From assembly GCA_037043015.1 (NCBI GenBank), contig CM073329.1, positions 7,394,648 through 7,458,647 of the forward strand: a stretch of 64,000 nt of DNA, in the 5' to 3' direction. The position numbers were made by a program, and so were the translations under genes. This document shows positions 11,547 through 22,992 of the stretch, one piece after another. Positions within the stretch are counted from its first letter, which is position 1; every line of letters begins with the position of its first letter. The notes beneath the pieces were generated by a model that saw nothing but the letters and a program-made list of their open reading frames with translations, ran no database searches and was not told where the DNA came from. Source of the DNA: Bryum argenteum. Taxonomy: Eukaryota; Streptophyta; Bryopsida; Bryales; Bryaceae.

Positions 11547-12985
11547 GCCACGTTGGAGAAAAGGGTGAAACTTCCTCTCCCTCCCGTGTAGATTGGCCCA
11601 TAGGGCCATGCCACACCATCGGCAGGCCGCCCTGCTGCCGCTGCTCCTGAATTTTCTCCGCTTTTCATCAATTGCTAGTTGACTTTCAAGCACTAATGCC
11701 TGGTAGTTTTCAAGTGCCTCCCATGTGCCATGTCACTGCCATGTAGATCCCAAAGCATCAGAAGCAAACCCCAAAGCTACAAAGTTGCTCTATGTCACTC
11801 TTACCACTCTCCCTACTTCCTCCAACATAGCAACCACTTGCTAATTAGAACCAATACGAATCTTCCATCTCACTGCCTTTCCTCCCATGTGTTATGGCCC
11901 TCAGATACATGAGACAAGTACCAACATGCTCCAAATTCACGATTGCTGCCAGATGGCTCCTCATGATTACCAGGCATGATCTCCTGTACACAAAAGTGAA
12001 CAAGTCTATATTAAAGTTTTTGCGGGGAGTTGAATAATGCTCTACAGTGTTTTCATCCACAGGCACAGAGCCAGAGAGCTGTAACAGCGCGCGGCTTAAA
12101 GCCCGGCGGCCGACTGTCGGGCCCCACCACAAACTACTGTTTGTGCCGGTAGCGGTGCTCTCCCGTTTAGGGCAACCTTGTCTCCAGTCTGTGCAAGAAG
12201 GGCCTTCAACGATGAGAATGCGTCATGAGGACTACGACGATAAGGACTCTGGTGGCTTCGATCCTCAGGAATGCTGAATCATTTCACGGCGAAAGGTACA
12301 TGCCGCACAACGACTACAGTAGGTTGACCCCTTAGCTTAGATCTAATCTCTTGTGCCATATACCCTGTAAGTGCACCTCCAGGAGTGACCACTGACTGAC
12401 ACTGTTCCAACGATCAATATAAAAGGATCCGGCCGCAAGTATTTTGATTCTGTTGAATAAGATATTACACACTGCAGCCATGATCTTGAGTCACCGTGCA
12501 GCAGCTCACGATGTGTCAACAATGACCTCAAAAGTTTCGGTTAAAAGAAAAATGACATGAAATTGGGAGAGATAGTAAGCGTTACTTATTGATCGAAGGT
12601 ACACCAGATTCCCGAATCGCATTCCACGACATCGATAATACCGACTGACACCCAGCCATGTAAGATAATCATGACTCGCATAAACTAAGATTGTCATCTC
12701 ACTTTCGGCAACTTGTATGTATCATAAGCAAACAGAATAGGGAACCAAGCTCATCAGTGTAATGTGAACAGTATATACGATCAAACTGACTAACGAAGTT
12801 ACTCAGATTCGTGGATTTACAAAACATGATCTGATTCTGTACTACGTACAGACACCGACTTCCTTTACTTACACACACCTTCTGGCTACCGACACTGCCA
12901 CTACATCCGCTACCCACCTCAATGTACTTGCACGGCCATGTAGTAGAGTGGTATCTACACACTATGAACTTCAATCTTTCCGCTC
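11547..12985. other. 3'-flank spacer of gene copy 1
   Basis: This is the inverted counterpart of 39060-40507. It includes a GC-rich island (12060-12290) with short open frames on both strands. A small ORF beginning MPGNHEEPSG, behind an acceptor-like GTACAG, is present in both copies (minus strand near 11970; plus strand near 40070), but the downstream residues differ and I recognise no family. I call no gene. Confidence 0.5.
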
Positions 12986-12991
12986 ACAGAT

Positions 12992-13471
12992 TTACACGAG
13001 CAAGACGATGCCCAGCTTCACCAGATCCACGACCGTCAGTTTCACGCCCAAGAACAGCACCGTCAGCAGCTTCGTCTTCTCATCTTCCACGCAATCCAGC
13101 GCGACGTGGTACACGTCCCCGATCAGCGTCGCCTTCGACAAGTCGATCACCACGCGTACCTTGGCCACCTTCACTCCGAGGATCTCCAAGTCCACGTACA
13201 CCAAGTTGCCCACCACCACTGTCGCTGTCACGGGCGTCAGCACTGTCGTCGTCTTGGCAGGGCACAGCTGGCCCGTGGCACCGAGGCCAACATACACCCT
13301 GATGTCGTGGTAGCACAGATTGAGGTTGACTTTGATATTTAAGTTCACTTTCAGCTTCACACCCAAGTCCAGCTTCCTGGAGCCTGACTCCACGGCTGTG
13401 GCGTCCGCAGCCACGCAGAACGCCGCCATCACCAGACCCAGCAGAGCCAGAGTTCTCATCGACGCCGCCAT
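12992..13471 (-). CDS. Predicted small secreted protein, copy 1 (Cys19, type A promoter)
   Basis: The gene is a single exon of 159 residues and I do not recognise the family. Residues 1-26 form a typical secretory signal (MAASMRTLALLGLVMAAF core, likely cut after ADA or ATA). The mature part is rich in Val, Leu, Lys and Thr in alternating beta-strand-like runs (KLKVNLNIKVNLNL) with three cysteines (53, 70, 127). There is no transmembrane segment after the signal and no retention motif, so export to the wall or apoplast is the simplest reading. The start ATG has G at -3 and +4 and is the first ATG after the TATA box. The coding sequence looks identical to the other copies except codon 19 (Cys here and in copies 4 and 5; Phe in copies 2 and 3). 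Longer antisense ORFs over it are shadows. Confidence 0.85.
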   Translation of the reverse strand: MAASMRTLALLGLVMAAFCVAADATAVESGSRKLDLGVKLKVNLNIKVNLNLCYHDIRVYVGLGATGQLCPAKTTTVLTPVTATVVVGNLVYVDLEILGVKVAKVRVVIDLSKATLIGDVYHVALDCVEDEKTKLLTVLFLGVKLTVVDLVKLGIVLLV

Positions 13472-14880
13472 GACTCACGAGCGCTTCGCAAAGTGATCGA
13501 GCTAGAAAGGCTGGTACGTGCAAGCAGGAAGCGGGAGAGCGAGTGAGATGATGATTTGACTCGGGTGAGTGCAGCTGGCTTTATACTCGCTGGAGCAGAT
13601 ATTCTGCCTTTTGAATATTGTCAGGCGAGCAGGGACGCCTCACCTCGCTACTCGCAGCAACAGTAACCGGGAGATGTCGTGTCCATGCATCCTTGAGTCA
13701 ATGGATGCATGAGCACGATAAACAATCCATCAGCAAGTTGTGTGAATTAACTGTGGTCAATGTGGTCGCCGACTCTAAACAATGAACATGTCTGAGAATG
13801 TATGAGTAGGGTTTCGTGGCGGTCACAATTCCCCGGCCCCTAGATTTCGTGGCTTGCCATGAATGGGACATGAAATAATGGTGCAATGCAAGTGAAACAA
13901 GTGTGCTCATCATCATCGTTGACGAGTTCACGTACTAAAATCAGCACTATCTCGTGTCAGAAATCGATGCAACAATCATGTGATGAAGCAGCGGTCAACT
14001 CTTGCCAGACAGCATTCCCAGGGGAGAAGTTAGAACGCAGAATATCCTAATCGATATGTAAAACACTAAAACCCCGTACAGAAATAGTATCAACCATATT
14101 CTGCTATCGGGTCAAGCATCATTTGAGGAGACGGATCAGGTTGCACATGTTTCACCCAGAATTAAAGTACAGAAAGGACGAGGGCTCTGACTAACTTTAC
14201 GTTATTTTTCTCAGATCAGTTGATGTAATAGTCAATGTATTACTGGAAGTGTCTTGCAGTTGGTCCATAACAGAGCCAGACACAATATCAAACTTGTATT
14301 ACAATCATGCTGCCTGATAAATATTCTCTAAGAAGGCCGCCTGTTGTAGTGAAATATGGTGGACATTTACACTCATTGAAGAATGTAGCGTCGTTTGCAT
14401 CTGGTAGAATTGAAGCCTCTTGTAATGTGCTTGTGGTCACTACTGAGCTAGTGTCAATCATGTATTGAGGTGCTCCATGTACCTATTTGAGCGGACCAAT
14501 GGGCAGAGGTGTAACATTGAAATGCTTGTCACAGTGCTCCCGTGTGTGAAAGTTGCTTCAACTTCTCTCTGTTGTAGCTTTGTCACATCTTTACCCCGGA
14601 GAAGGGATTTGCAAGGTGCACCATGAACCATGAACCAACAACGAGTGAAGGTGTCGAGCTCGGCACATGTAACACAATCCGTGTTTGTAGCTGACCTTCG
14701 ATTGCATGGCTTTTGCATTTTCTGCTGTAGCGTCACACATGTCATGTCACAAGCGGGTTTGACTTCCTCACTGTGCGACAGGGTCATCGATATCTGAGCT
14801 TAACATTCTTGTCCATTATGCGTCCATGCACGATAGATCTCTTTGAAATGTCAACGTAAAAAGATATTATAATCATACAC
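13472..14880 (-). promoter_or_regulatory. Type A upstream region of gene copy 1
   Basis: This region is the inverted counterpart of about 37170-38576 (copy 4); 63452-64000 (copy 5) carries its proximal part. ORFs inside, such as 13698-13931 and 14458-14787, recur in the copies only because the DNA is duplicated. Short blocks (TCAACTCTTGCCAGACAG; CATTCATGGCAAGCCACG in copy 4) also occur in the otherwise diverged type B upstream regions, so the types share an origin. Confidence 0.55.
13580..13585 (-). promoter_or_regulatory. TATA box of gene copy 1
   Basis: GTATAAAGCC on the minus strand lies about 110 bp upstream of the ATG and is followed by CAGCTGCA, as in copies 4 and 5 (type A promoter). 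Confidence 0.7.
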
Positions 14881-15429
14881 TCTAGAGTTCTTCAGTTTCC
14901 AACATCTCACTCATGGCTTTCTGTAAGGTGGCGGTCTAATCTAAACTGCCCTTACAGCCGCTTGGATGTCAAAGTAATAAAAGAGGGTGTTCTAAAATAA
15001 AGCAGTATGGCAAAGATAGAGCTCTAGACTTCTTCTTCACTAAGAGCTCTCTGTTAGCTTCCTATTATAAGTGTACCATGTACTCATTGCAAACGGTCTT
15101 GCATAAGGTGTCAAATAAGGGCTCAGGGCACCATTTATGAAATATTTATGAGCTCATCTTCAAATTAAAGTTCCTAGTAAATTGTAAATGGATGTCAAGA
15201 TGATGACTCTATTGGGACTATCTTTCCTTTCACTTTCACCATGTACGCTAATTGTTTACCCCACTAGCTATGGTGCAGATTCCGTAGTTTGAAATTTGAG
15301 CCATTATCGAGAACTTACTTGAATGCTTGCAAGTGATGTCATTGTTGTTGGAGGTTTGTGGTGAGGTGGTATACTGGTATTGTGTCGGAGTGAGTGAGGG
15401 TCACAGTTAGGAAGCACTTGAAATCTGCC

Positions 15430-16090
15430 TTAAATTGCCCAAGGTGTTGTGTATGCTCGTTTATTCTCAAAATTTGCCCAATTATATAATATTGCAAGAC
15501 CTTCAAAGATTCACCAAAAAATTAGATTTTACTTATTGTCAATTTAGATTTTTTGTACTTGGTAATTAGGTTTTATGCATGATCTCAAAGTTTAAATCTT
15601 TTATCCCATTATTCTTCACATGTCATATTTATCATCAAAGTGGAGCCTTTGAGATTGAATTTCTGCATACCTTCATTTGAGAATTCAAGCATTTCTTTAG
15701 GTTTTATAGGTTGCATACTTAAGGGTATAAATCTTATTGACATGTTCCTAGCTCACCTAGGAACAAGAATATGAATGTGAGTCTTAGTTCAAATTAACTC
15801 TTAATATTGGTCTTTTGGGCTTACAAAAAACTTCAAGTTACCCATTTTGCAACAAGAGGAAAATAATTTTTTCAACTTCAAATGTTATGATCTTTCAACT
15901 GGTAAAAAATTTGAAACTAATGTTTACAATACACATACATGGATAAGTTAGGTATGAGATCTTGCGGTTAAATACTTAAGATTACCTCAAAAGATGTAAA
16001 TTGTCATCTTGCATTGAAAGAGGGTGGTTTTGAGGAGTTTTAAAAGCTTTAAGGGCTTTCGGCTTTAGGGGTCAAGCTTAACTTTCTTGA
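15430..16090. repeat. Diverged dispersed repeat, copy 1
   Basis: Phrases such as TCAAAATTTGCCCA, ATAGGTTGCAT and CTCACCTAGGAACA recur in the same order at 36350-37090. The two copies lie in the same orientation although the surrounding arms are inverted, which suggests independent insertion or an inversion. The type is unknown and nothing is coded. Confidence 0.45.
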
Positions 16091-16170
16091 GAAGATCATT
16101 AATCTGGAGACAATCATTCATCACAAAAGTGGAACCATGTTCGTGATTCACACTTGGCGACTCTCTTGTC

Positions 16171-16318
16171 TCTTCGAGAGATTGGCACTTTGGCAGGGTG
16201 ACGATGAACACCCTTATATAAGCGCTATCATCGTTTCTGGGAGATCTTCGAGAGATTGGCACTTTGGCAGGGTGACGATGATCACCCTTATATAAGCGCT
16301 ATCATCGTTTCTGGGAGA
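16171..16318. repeat. 74-bp tandem duplication carrying a TATATAA motif
   Basis: Units at 16171-16244 and 16245-16318 differ at only one or two positions. Each holds CCCTTATATAAGCGCTATCA, a TATA-like motif beside an AGCGCT palindrome. No gene follows convincingly. Confidence 0.85.
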
Positions 16319-17000
16319 CAATGGGCTTTTTTCTTCACAATCCTTCGAATTTTCGATTAGGACCCCCCGTGACCATTTTTGATAATTCTAAATTCGAAAA
16401 TGGGCCTACGGCCTCAAATTATTATAGCAGCCCCTCCTTGGCATTTGAAGCCTAAACATTCAAAATTTAGTGTTCAAAATTTAGTGTGCTCTTTTATTAC
16501 CCTTCCCCTCCCTTGCCCCCGACAAATGCTCGTAGCACTGATTTACAGTGATCCGGTCCCGACAGGGCCCCAAAAATGTCCCGAATTCCTGTTCATGTTG
16601 TCACGGGCTTGGCGCAACCGCAACATGTCAAACCAGCTAATGCGGCGACATCTGTGAAGCTACCATAGCAGCTATCCAATGGAGTACATGCAGTTATATG
16701 GCAGCTACCGAAACGGACTGTGCTACAGCCGAATGAGCCGATGGAATAATCCTAATTCACGCTTGTTGCCGAATTGGACTTGGGGACATGATGCCATTTT
16801 GTATTGGACTTGGGAACATGATGCCATTTTTTATGTGGAATTTATCGGAACTGGGGACATGAAGTGTGATTTGCTAGACTGGTAAGTCCCTTTCGGGGGC
16901 AGTTATTAAGAGATCATTTGCTACACTTTACTCAGATGCACATGCTTTCATTTACTGACTTGGTCGGTGGGGTAAATTTCATTCGAAATTTCGTTAGGTC

Positions 17001-17154
17001 CTGAGTCCCGCTTCTGCCTGATAGAGTACCTTGTCTAACTTAGGATGAGCCTTGTACATACATTCTACGAATTTCTGCTGAGTCCCGCTTCAGCCTGATA
17101 GACTACCTTCTCTAACTTAAAATGAGCCTTGTATATACATTCTAGGAATTTCTG
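17001..17154. repeat. 77-bp tandem duplication
   Basis: Units starting CTGAGTCCCGCTTC lie at 17001-17077 and 17078-17154 with about eight differences, so this duplication is older than the 74-bp one. Confidence 0.85.
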
Positions 17155-17519
17155 CAGGGAGTATGAAAAAACCTCACATGTCTTCATTTCCCAAATATGT
17201 TATGATAATTTGGTAGTTTTAACATTGCAACTGTGGATTGCATGATCATGAAGCATAGCATCATGAAGTTAGTTAATGAATCGTCCGGCATGTCATCTTC
17301 CTATTCGATGCCACAGAAGCTGCCGTTCATCAACATATTTATCCACGATTCACGAAGCTATTTGTTTCTGGGTAAGAAAGTGCTAGTGGAACTCCATTAG
17401 TATGGAATTTTCTCAATTTATCGAACATGGCGATTTCTAAACACACTACATGGTGACCGATTCCTAGTACAATCTTGCTCTTCACTCAAAAAGTAATTAG
17501 ACTTAAAGGCACTGAGTGG

Positions 17520-18201
17520 CGCCCTCGTCCTTTCTGGGTTGAGGACAGTCAACCTGATCAAATAATTACCTCAAACTTGCTTGAACCGTGACCGCCAAAC
17601 AAATCACGAATCAGAGGTTGACAATATTTCTGGACCAGATTTAACATATCGGATAGGACAAACTGCATACTTACCCCCTGGAGATCCTGTCTGACAAGAG
17701 TTGACCGCCGCTTCATCTCATGATTGTTGCATCGGTTTCCGGCACGGAACAATTCAGAATTTATCACGCGATCGAAGAACCCGGCTTCGAAGGTGATCAG
17801 CACACTTGTATCGATTGCATGGCAACGGACCATTCATGGCAAGCCACGGAAATTTACAACGAGATTGTGACCGCCACAACAACCTACGCATACATTCCCG
17901 GTCATGTTCATTGCTTAGAGCCGCCAACAACATCGACGATAGGTAGTCTGCACACCTTGCATTTCGATTCAGGGATGCATGACACGGCATCATCCGGGTG
18001 ACTGTTGCTTCGTAGCGTGGGACACTTCGGTCATTGCTGCCTTGAGGTGTTTTCACTGAGGCTAAAGAGTTGGATAGTTACCCACCTGCGATTATAAAGC
18101 CAGCTGCATCGCTCAAAGCGAATCATCTTCTCACTCACTCTTCCGCTTCCTGCTTGCACAAGTCTTCCTAGCTCGATCACTTTGCGAAGCGCTCGTGAGT
18201 C
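17520..18201 (+). promoter_or_regulatory. Type B upstream region of gene copy 2
   Basis: This region is the inverted counterpart of 35171-35880 (copy 3) and is clearly diverged from type A beyond the last 110 bp. The 5' untranslated stretch just before the ATG (AGCTCGATCACTTTGCGAAG) is shared by both types. Confidence 0.55.
18093..18098 (+). promoter_or_regulatory. TATA box of gene copy 2
   Basis: ATTATAAAGCCAGCTGCA lies about 109 bp upstream of the ATG; the same block sits before copy 3. Confidence 0.7.
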
Positions 18202-18681
18202 ATGGCGGCGTCGATGAGAACTCTGGCTCTGCTGGGTCTGGTGATGGCGGCGTTCTTCGTGGCTGCGGACGCCACAGCCGTGGAGTCAGGCTCCAGGAAG
18301 CTGGACTTGGGTGTGAAGCTGAAAGTGAACTTAAATATCAAAGTCAACCTCAATCTGTGCTACCACGACATCAGGGTGTATGTTGGCCTCGGTGCCACGG
18401 GCCAGCTGTGCCCTGCCAAGACGACGACAGTGCTGACGCCCGTGACAGCGACAGTGGTGGTGGGCAACTTGGTGTACGTGGACTTGGAGATCCTCGGAGT
18501 GAAGGTGGCCAAGGTACGCGTGGTGATCGACTTGTCGAAGGCGACGCTGATCGGGGACGTGTACCACGTCGCGCTGGATTGCGTGGAAGATGAGAAGACG
18601 AAGCTGCTGACGGTGCTGTTCTTGGGCGTGAAACTGACGGTCGTGGATCTGGTGAAGCTGGGCATCGTCTTGCTCGTGTAA
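18202..18681 (+). CDS. Predicted small secreted protein, copy 2 (Phe19, type B promoter)
   Basis: This encodes the same 159-residue intronless protein as copy 1, with the signal peptide core MAAFFVAADA (Phe at residue 19). The coding DNA shows no other difference from copies 1, 4 and 5 that I can find, although the upstream region is of the diverged type B. Copy 2 is transcribed away from copy 1; the divergent pair is separated by about 4.7 kb. The 3' flank (18770-19125) is locally duplicated. The product is unrecognised; an exported, beta-rich, Lys/Val-rich protein with three cysteines is what the sequence shows. Confidence 0.85.
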   Translation: MAASMRTLALLGLVMAAFFVAADATAVESGSRKLDLGVKLKVNLNIKVNLNLCYHDIRVYVGLGATGQLCPAKTTTVLTPVTATVVVGNLVYVDLEILGVKVAKVRVVIDLSKATLIGDVYHVALDCVEDEKTKLLTVLFLGVKLTVVDLVKLGIVLLV

Positions 18682-18769
18682 ATCTGTGAGCGGAAAGATT
18701 GAAGTTCATAGTGTAAAGATACCACTCTACTACATTGCCGTGCAAGTACATTGAGGTGGGTAGCGGATG

Positions 18770-19125
18770 TAGTGGCAGTGTCGGTAGCCAGAAGGTGTGT
18801 GTAAGTAAAAGGAAGTCGGTGTCTGTACGTAGTACAGAATCAGATCATGTTTTGTAAATCCACGAATCTGAGTGACGTTTTATAGTGGTTTTGTTGTATA
18901 CGGTGTTTAAATTGTATTGATTGAGCTATTGGGAGTTGGAAATGTTGTGGCAGTGTCGGTTGCAGAAGGTGTAATTAAGAGGAAGTCTGTCCCTGTAGTA
19001 CAGTACCAGTTCATGTTTGTAATCCACGAATCTGGATAATTTTATGAATCTGTTGTGTTTGATACGCTGTTCGAATTGTACTGATTGAGGTATTGGGAGT
19101 TGGAAATAGCTCAATGGGCGGGGAA
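18770..19125. repeat. Tandem duplication of the gene 3' flank
   Basis: The block from GTGGCAGTGTCGGT through AATCCACGAATCTG occurs at 18770-18880 and again, with substitutions, at 18945-19040. TATTGGGAGTTGGAAAT also repeats. Only copy 2 shows this duplication. Confidence 0.65.
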
Positions 19126-19259
19126 TGGGGGGGGAGTCGGGTGCGGTCATGCCATCCCCTCTCGTCATACACTCATACCCGTCTTACACTCATACCCATG
19201 CCTTCTTCATATTCTTGTTGAATCAAATCAACACCAATTAGTTCCTTCCATGTAAATTT

Positions 19260-20700
19260 GAGTTACATGTCACTTTTTTAATAATTTCATATATTTTATA
19301 AGATCATAATTAGCTATAGGAAACTTCTAAACCACCTCCTCCGTTCCTCCTCTCTTTAATTTTATTTCATTTATTACGTAACATCGCGCAATGCCAAACT
19401 AAGTAAATTATGTTAGGTAGGTACGTTTCTTTAAAAAAAAAATCCATAATTTTTGTTAGGTCAATACTTATCAAAAAAAATTTAAAAATCATTTTCCCTC
19501 TCCATATTATTATTCTTGTTAATATTTAAAGTTCTGTTCAATTAATATACGTGCAAGTAAAAGATGACCTAGAGATGCATTATTATCACAAATTATTTGA
19601 TTTCACTATCATTTGATAAGGTGATAAAATGACCCCTCCCCTCTTTATGAATTTTCTTCTTGTTTTTCATCACCAACTAGTATTAAATACTTGCAACCAT
19701 TATCTACCTTATAGATCTGTTCCTCCTTCGATTTTATCTCTATTTGCCCTATCATATTAATAAGCAAATTATTAGTTTATCAAAGTTTTAAAATTATATT
19801 TTCTCCCATTTTAACTAAAATTCCTCTATTATTAAAGGTTGTTGTTACTACAAAGAAATCTAGAGCACTATGGAAAAAGTAGTTCCAATTTTCTTATAAT
19901 TTTTTGATGGCTCCATCATTTTTATATGGTCCTTATTAGCTAATCCAATTGTTCGATTAACCTTCTCCACTTCATTCCCTTCCCTATCTCTAAAATATTT
20001 AACATATTATTTTATACGATACAATCACTTAAGAAATTTATCAAAACCCCTTTCACTCTCTTTTAGCTTATACATTTGCAGTCATCGCCTTACTTAAAAT
20101 TGTCTATTCAAATATTCCCATGTACATACTAGCTATACTTCTTATTCCCTTTGAATGATTTCAACACTTCCATCACATTCATGAGGTCTTTAATAGCTTA
20201 CGTAAGTATGAAGATCACCTCCCTTCCCCTTTTATTCCTTAGTACCTTATCATTCAAAGTTCTCGTCGGTGTACGTAAATTATGACATATAGATGCAATT
20301 CCCCATGGTTTTGTTGTTATGATTCCATTATTTTTATAGGGTCATAATTAGCCCAAGTATTAAGATCATCTCTTCTCCCCCTTTATCTATTTTATGCTTA
20401 TTTTTCAATGTTCATGTGATTCTAAATACTTGCAACTAAATTCCACCCTATAGATCCGTTAGGCCTACAATTTCTTTTATTATTCCATCATTTTGGTAAG
20501 GTAATTATTAGCATATAATCAACATTTAGAATTAATTTTCCTCCCTTCTCAGCTAAATTTCCCTCTATTTTTTCGTCTATTTTTCAAAGTTTTAATTACT
20601 TCAACCATTCTTAAGTAATTCAGGAAAAATAGTTCCAATTTATTTTTCAAATATTTTGATGACCAATTCCGTTATTTTCTTAGCATTCCAGTTAGCTTGC
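19260..20700. repeat. Degenerate tandem array, units of about 170 bp
   Basis: About eight diverged units follow one another, each with a GGTCATAATTAGC-like block, a CTCCCCTCTTT-like pyrimidine block, a TTCAAAGTT block and ATACTTGCAA...ATAGATC. Blocks start near 19280, 19460, 19620, 19755, 19930, 20190, 20340 and 20500. U1 (6470-6720) and U2 (60040-60290) have about two units at the equivalent place, so the array expanded in this copy. Confidence 0.55.
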
Positions 20701-22134
20701 GGGGATGTGGGAACCTAGGGGGTGGCGCGAGGGCCTGCGCACGGTACATTTGATGGCTAATGATGGTGGAACTATATGAATAATTAACTTACACATATGT
20801 AGATATGTAAATAGGGGTTGGGACATAACTGAAAATGCCAATTTAGACATTTGATGATAGTTGAAATACAATATAATAGAACAAAGGAGATCTAAACACT
20901 TAATTTAGATATTAAAATGATTTGGCCTCAATTGTTCAAATTATATGTATAATTACTTTACACATGTGTTGATGTGTAAATAAGGGTTGGGACATGATTC
21001 AAAATGCCCATTTACACATCTGATGGTGATTGAAATTGTATATAATAAGATAAATGAGATCTAAACACTTAAACTTCTAAAACTGCATGCTTCTATCAAC
21101 TTTCAAGTAAAATCCAATCAATATGCACAACAAAGAAAAATATTAGTATTTATTGTTGGCCCAATAAATATATATGCACCAAGAAACATCCATAAAGCAT
21201 GCATGTTCATTGAATAAAGCCACATACCATTCATGTAATATTGATCAAACAAACATAATTAAGAGAAAAAGTATTTCATTAGCGTTCAACCATACAAAAA
21301 TACAAAATTGTATTAAATATGCTAAATGCCTAAATCCACACTAAATTGTACATTGCCTACGTAGCAACCCGTGCGCTCTTGTACCCTTGTCCTTCTTCCA
21401 CGTGGCATCCACCTTGCGCCAATGCCGAGTCAATGTGGCAACCACATTGATGATCTTTCACTTGGGACTAACTATGTCGCGAATGTTTTACATTATTTAC
21501 TAACTATCGGGTGGATGTTGGCCTCTACCGACGGGCGTATCGGACAAGTAGGCGGACCGGAAGCTAGCCCATCATGACAACCCTGATTATCGATAAGCTA
21601 ACAATTTTTTCTAGAGTATAAAAATTCAACCTATACTTTTTCAAAAAGGCCTTCAAGTACAAGTGGTTGCAAATATGTCAGACACGGTGACGTATACAAA
21701 AGTAAAGAGAATTAGGTTTGGGTTTTGTCACAAACCAAAGAATACTATGTACAGACGTACAGTGACTTCATCACCATGGAAGGCACACAGTCCGCGCGCC
21801 CGTAGCTGAATTCCGGATTTCCGGCCGTGTGTCACAAAGACACATACCTGCGGGAGACTCTGCACAGTATACCAATAACACCGCCATTTAGTTTTGCAGT
21901 TCCACCCAACTTGACTCTAGACTAGTCGGTGTAAGCCACTTATTACGCCTTGAAATCTAGAGAGGTGGCTTCCTCCTCCATAACCGCGGAGATAATTTTC
22001 AGTGACAAGCACATGCCACACAACTGTTGCACCATATTGCTTAAAAATTAAAAAGAAAAAAACTTAGTGCAATCGTCACGTATAATTGTACATTTTAACA
22101 AGTATCTCATCGTTCCCCTCCTAATAATGAACGT
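20700..22134. other. Diverged copy of U1 7-kb region, left flank of element 1
   Basis: Phrases from U1 6770-8020 recur in order but with many substitutions; a stretch of about 175 bp (near 20760-21070) is present twice. Together with 34078-34690 this forms a third copy of the unit end, interrupted by element 1. No gene is visible. Confidence 0.55.
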
Positions 22135-22138
22135 ATAA

Positions 22139-22164
22139 GGGTGAAAGCATGCTAGGGTGGCACA
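22139..22164 (+). repeat. Left TIR of element 1
   Basis: Twenty-six bases match the right end exactly in inverted orientation. The GGGTGG-like repeat inside it (AGGGTGGCACA) is shared with element 3. Confidence 0.9.
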
Positions 22165-22689
22165 CTTACGGCCACCCTAAAGTACTTGGACTGTACTTAA
22201 AGTCAACGCCCTTCAATTCCGGATTTGCTTGAAGTACTGTGGGTACTCCCCTTACTAATTCAGGGTTTGGGCAGGCTGTTGAGTGTGCATGATTGCGCAA
22301 TCTACGGAGATCCAGCCACTTCATGCCATGAATAGATTTTGCCATCGATTTTATTTAGCCATCATTAACGGGCCTTGGCCGCCAAGTTCTCCTCACCGGT
22401 GACCGCCAGTCGATGTGACCACCTGACCGGTGACAGCCGGTGATCTTCTTTTCTCCCATGCGAGTGTGGGTGGAGCTGCATTTTCCTTGCTTTTGTCTGT
22501 GCGTTGCTTGTGTCTGAGGTGTGTTTCTGTATTGTCCCTGCGTATTGGCTTTGCGTGTGAGGTTTAGGGTCTTCGTGTACTGAGAGTGGTTGAGTTTGTT
22601 GTTGTTGGACGAGGTTTGTGCTGTCAGGTACGGGTTTGCATTGAGCTGTGAGTTTGAGCGTGAAAATCGAGCTTGAGTGAGCGGTGGCG

Positions 22690-22935
22690 GGCATTGAAGG
22701 TCTGAGCGGGGTGAATATTCAGCGTTGATTGAGGTTCGCTGTGTGCGTGTGAGGTTCGCTGTGTGCGTGTGAGGTTTAGCGAGTGCTTGTGAGGTTCGCT
22801 GTACATTGTAAAGAACCGCATTGTGCGTGTGAGGTTTGCTGTGATTGTGCGTGTGAGGTTTAGGGTAGCATTGTGTGCGTCTGAGGTGTGTGTGCGTCTG
22901 AGGTTTAGGGTAGCATTGTGTGCGTCTGAGCTCTC
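22690..22935. repeat. GTGTGCGTGTGAGGTTT-like repeats before gene A
   Basis: A degenerate array of GTGCGTGTGAGGTTYGCTGTG-type units (roughly 20-30 bp) precedes the start of gene A. It may be the leader or promoter of gene A; no TATA box stands out. Confidence 0.6.
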
Positions 22936-22992
22936 TAGCATTGTGTGCGCGGGAGGTTCGGGATCATTGTGAGGTGCGCGTTGTTGCGTGCG

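Larger units (their letters stand above)
14880..17500. other. Spacer between the type A and type B upstream regions
   Basis: No gene is visible. It contains a diverged repeat (15430-16090) that recurs in the same orientation at 36350-37090, and two tandem duplications (16171-16318 and 17001-17154). From about 17370 onward it matches 36120 and below in inverted orientation. Confidence 0.5.

Noticed and set aside
11845..12132. 95-codon ORF also present at 39916-40203, and a small MPGNHEEPSG frame
   Set aside because: The ORF lies in duplicated spacer. The downstream residues of the small frame differ between copies and no domain is recognisable; a lost exon remains possible.
12922..13523. Long antisense and alternate-frame ORFs over gene copies 1-5 (up to 215 codons, for example 62646-63293 and 34418-35041)
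   Set aside because: They overlap the GC-rich 159-codon gene, have Arg/Pro/Ser-rich or His-rich shadow composition, vary between copies at their ends, and lack a promoter; the signal-peptide frame with a TATA box upstream is the credible one.
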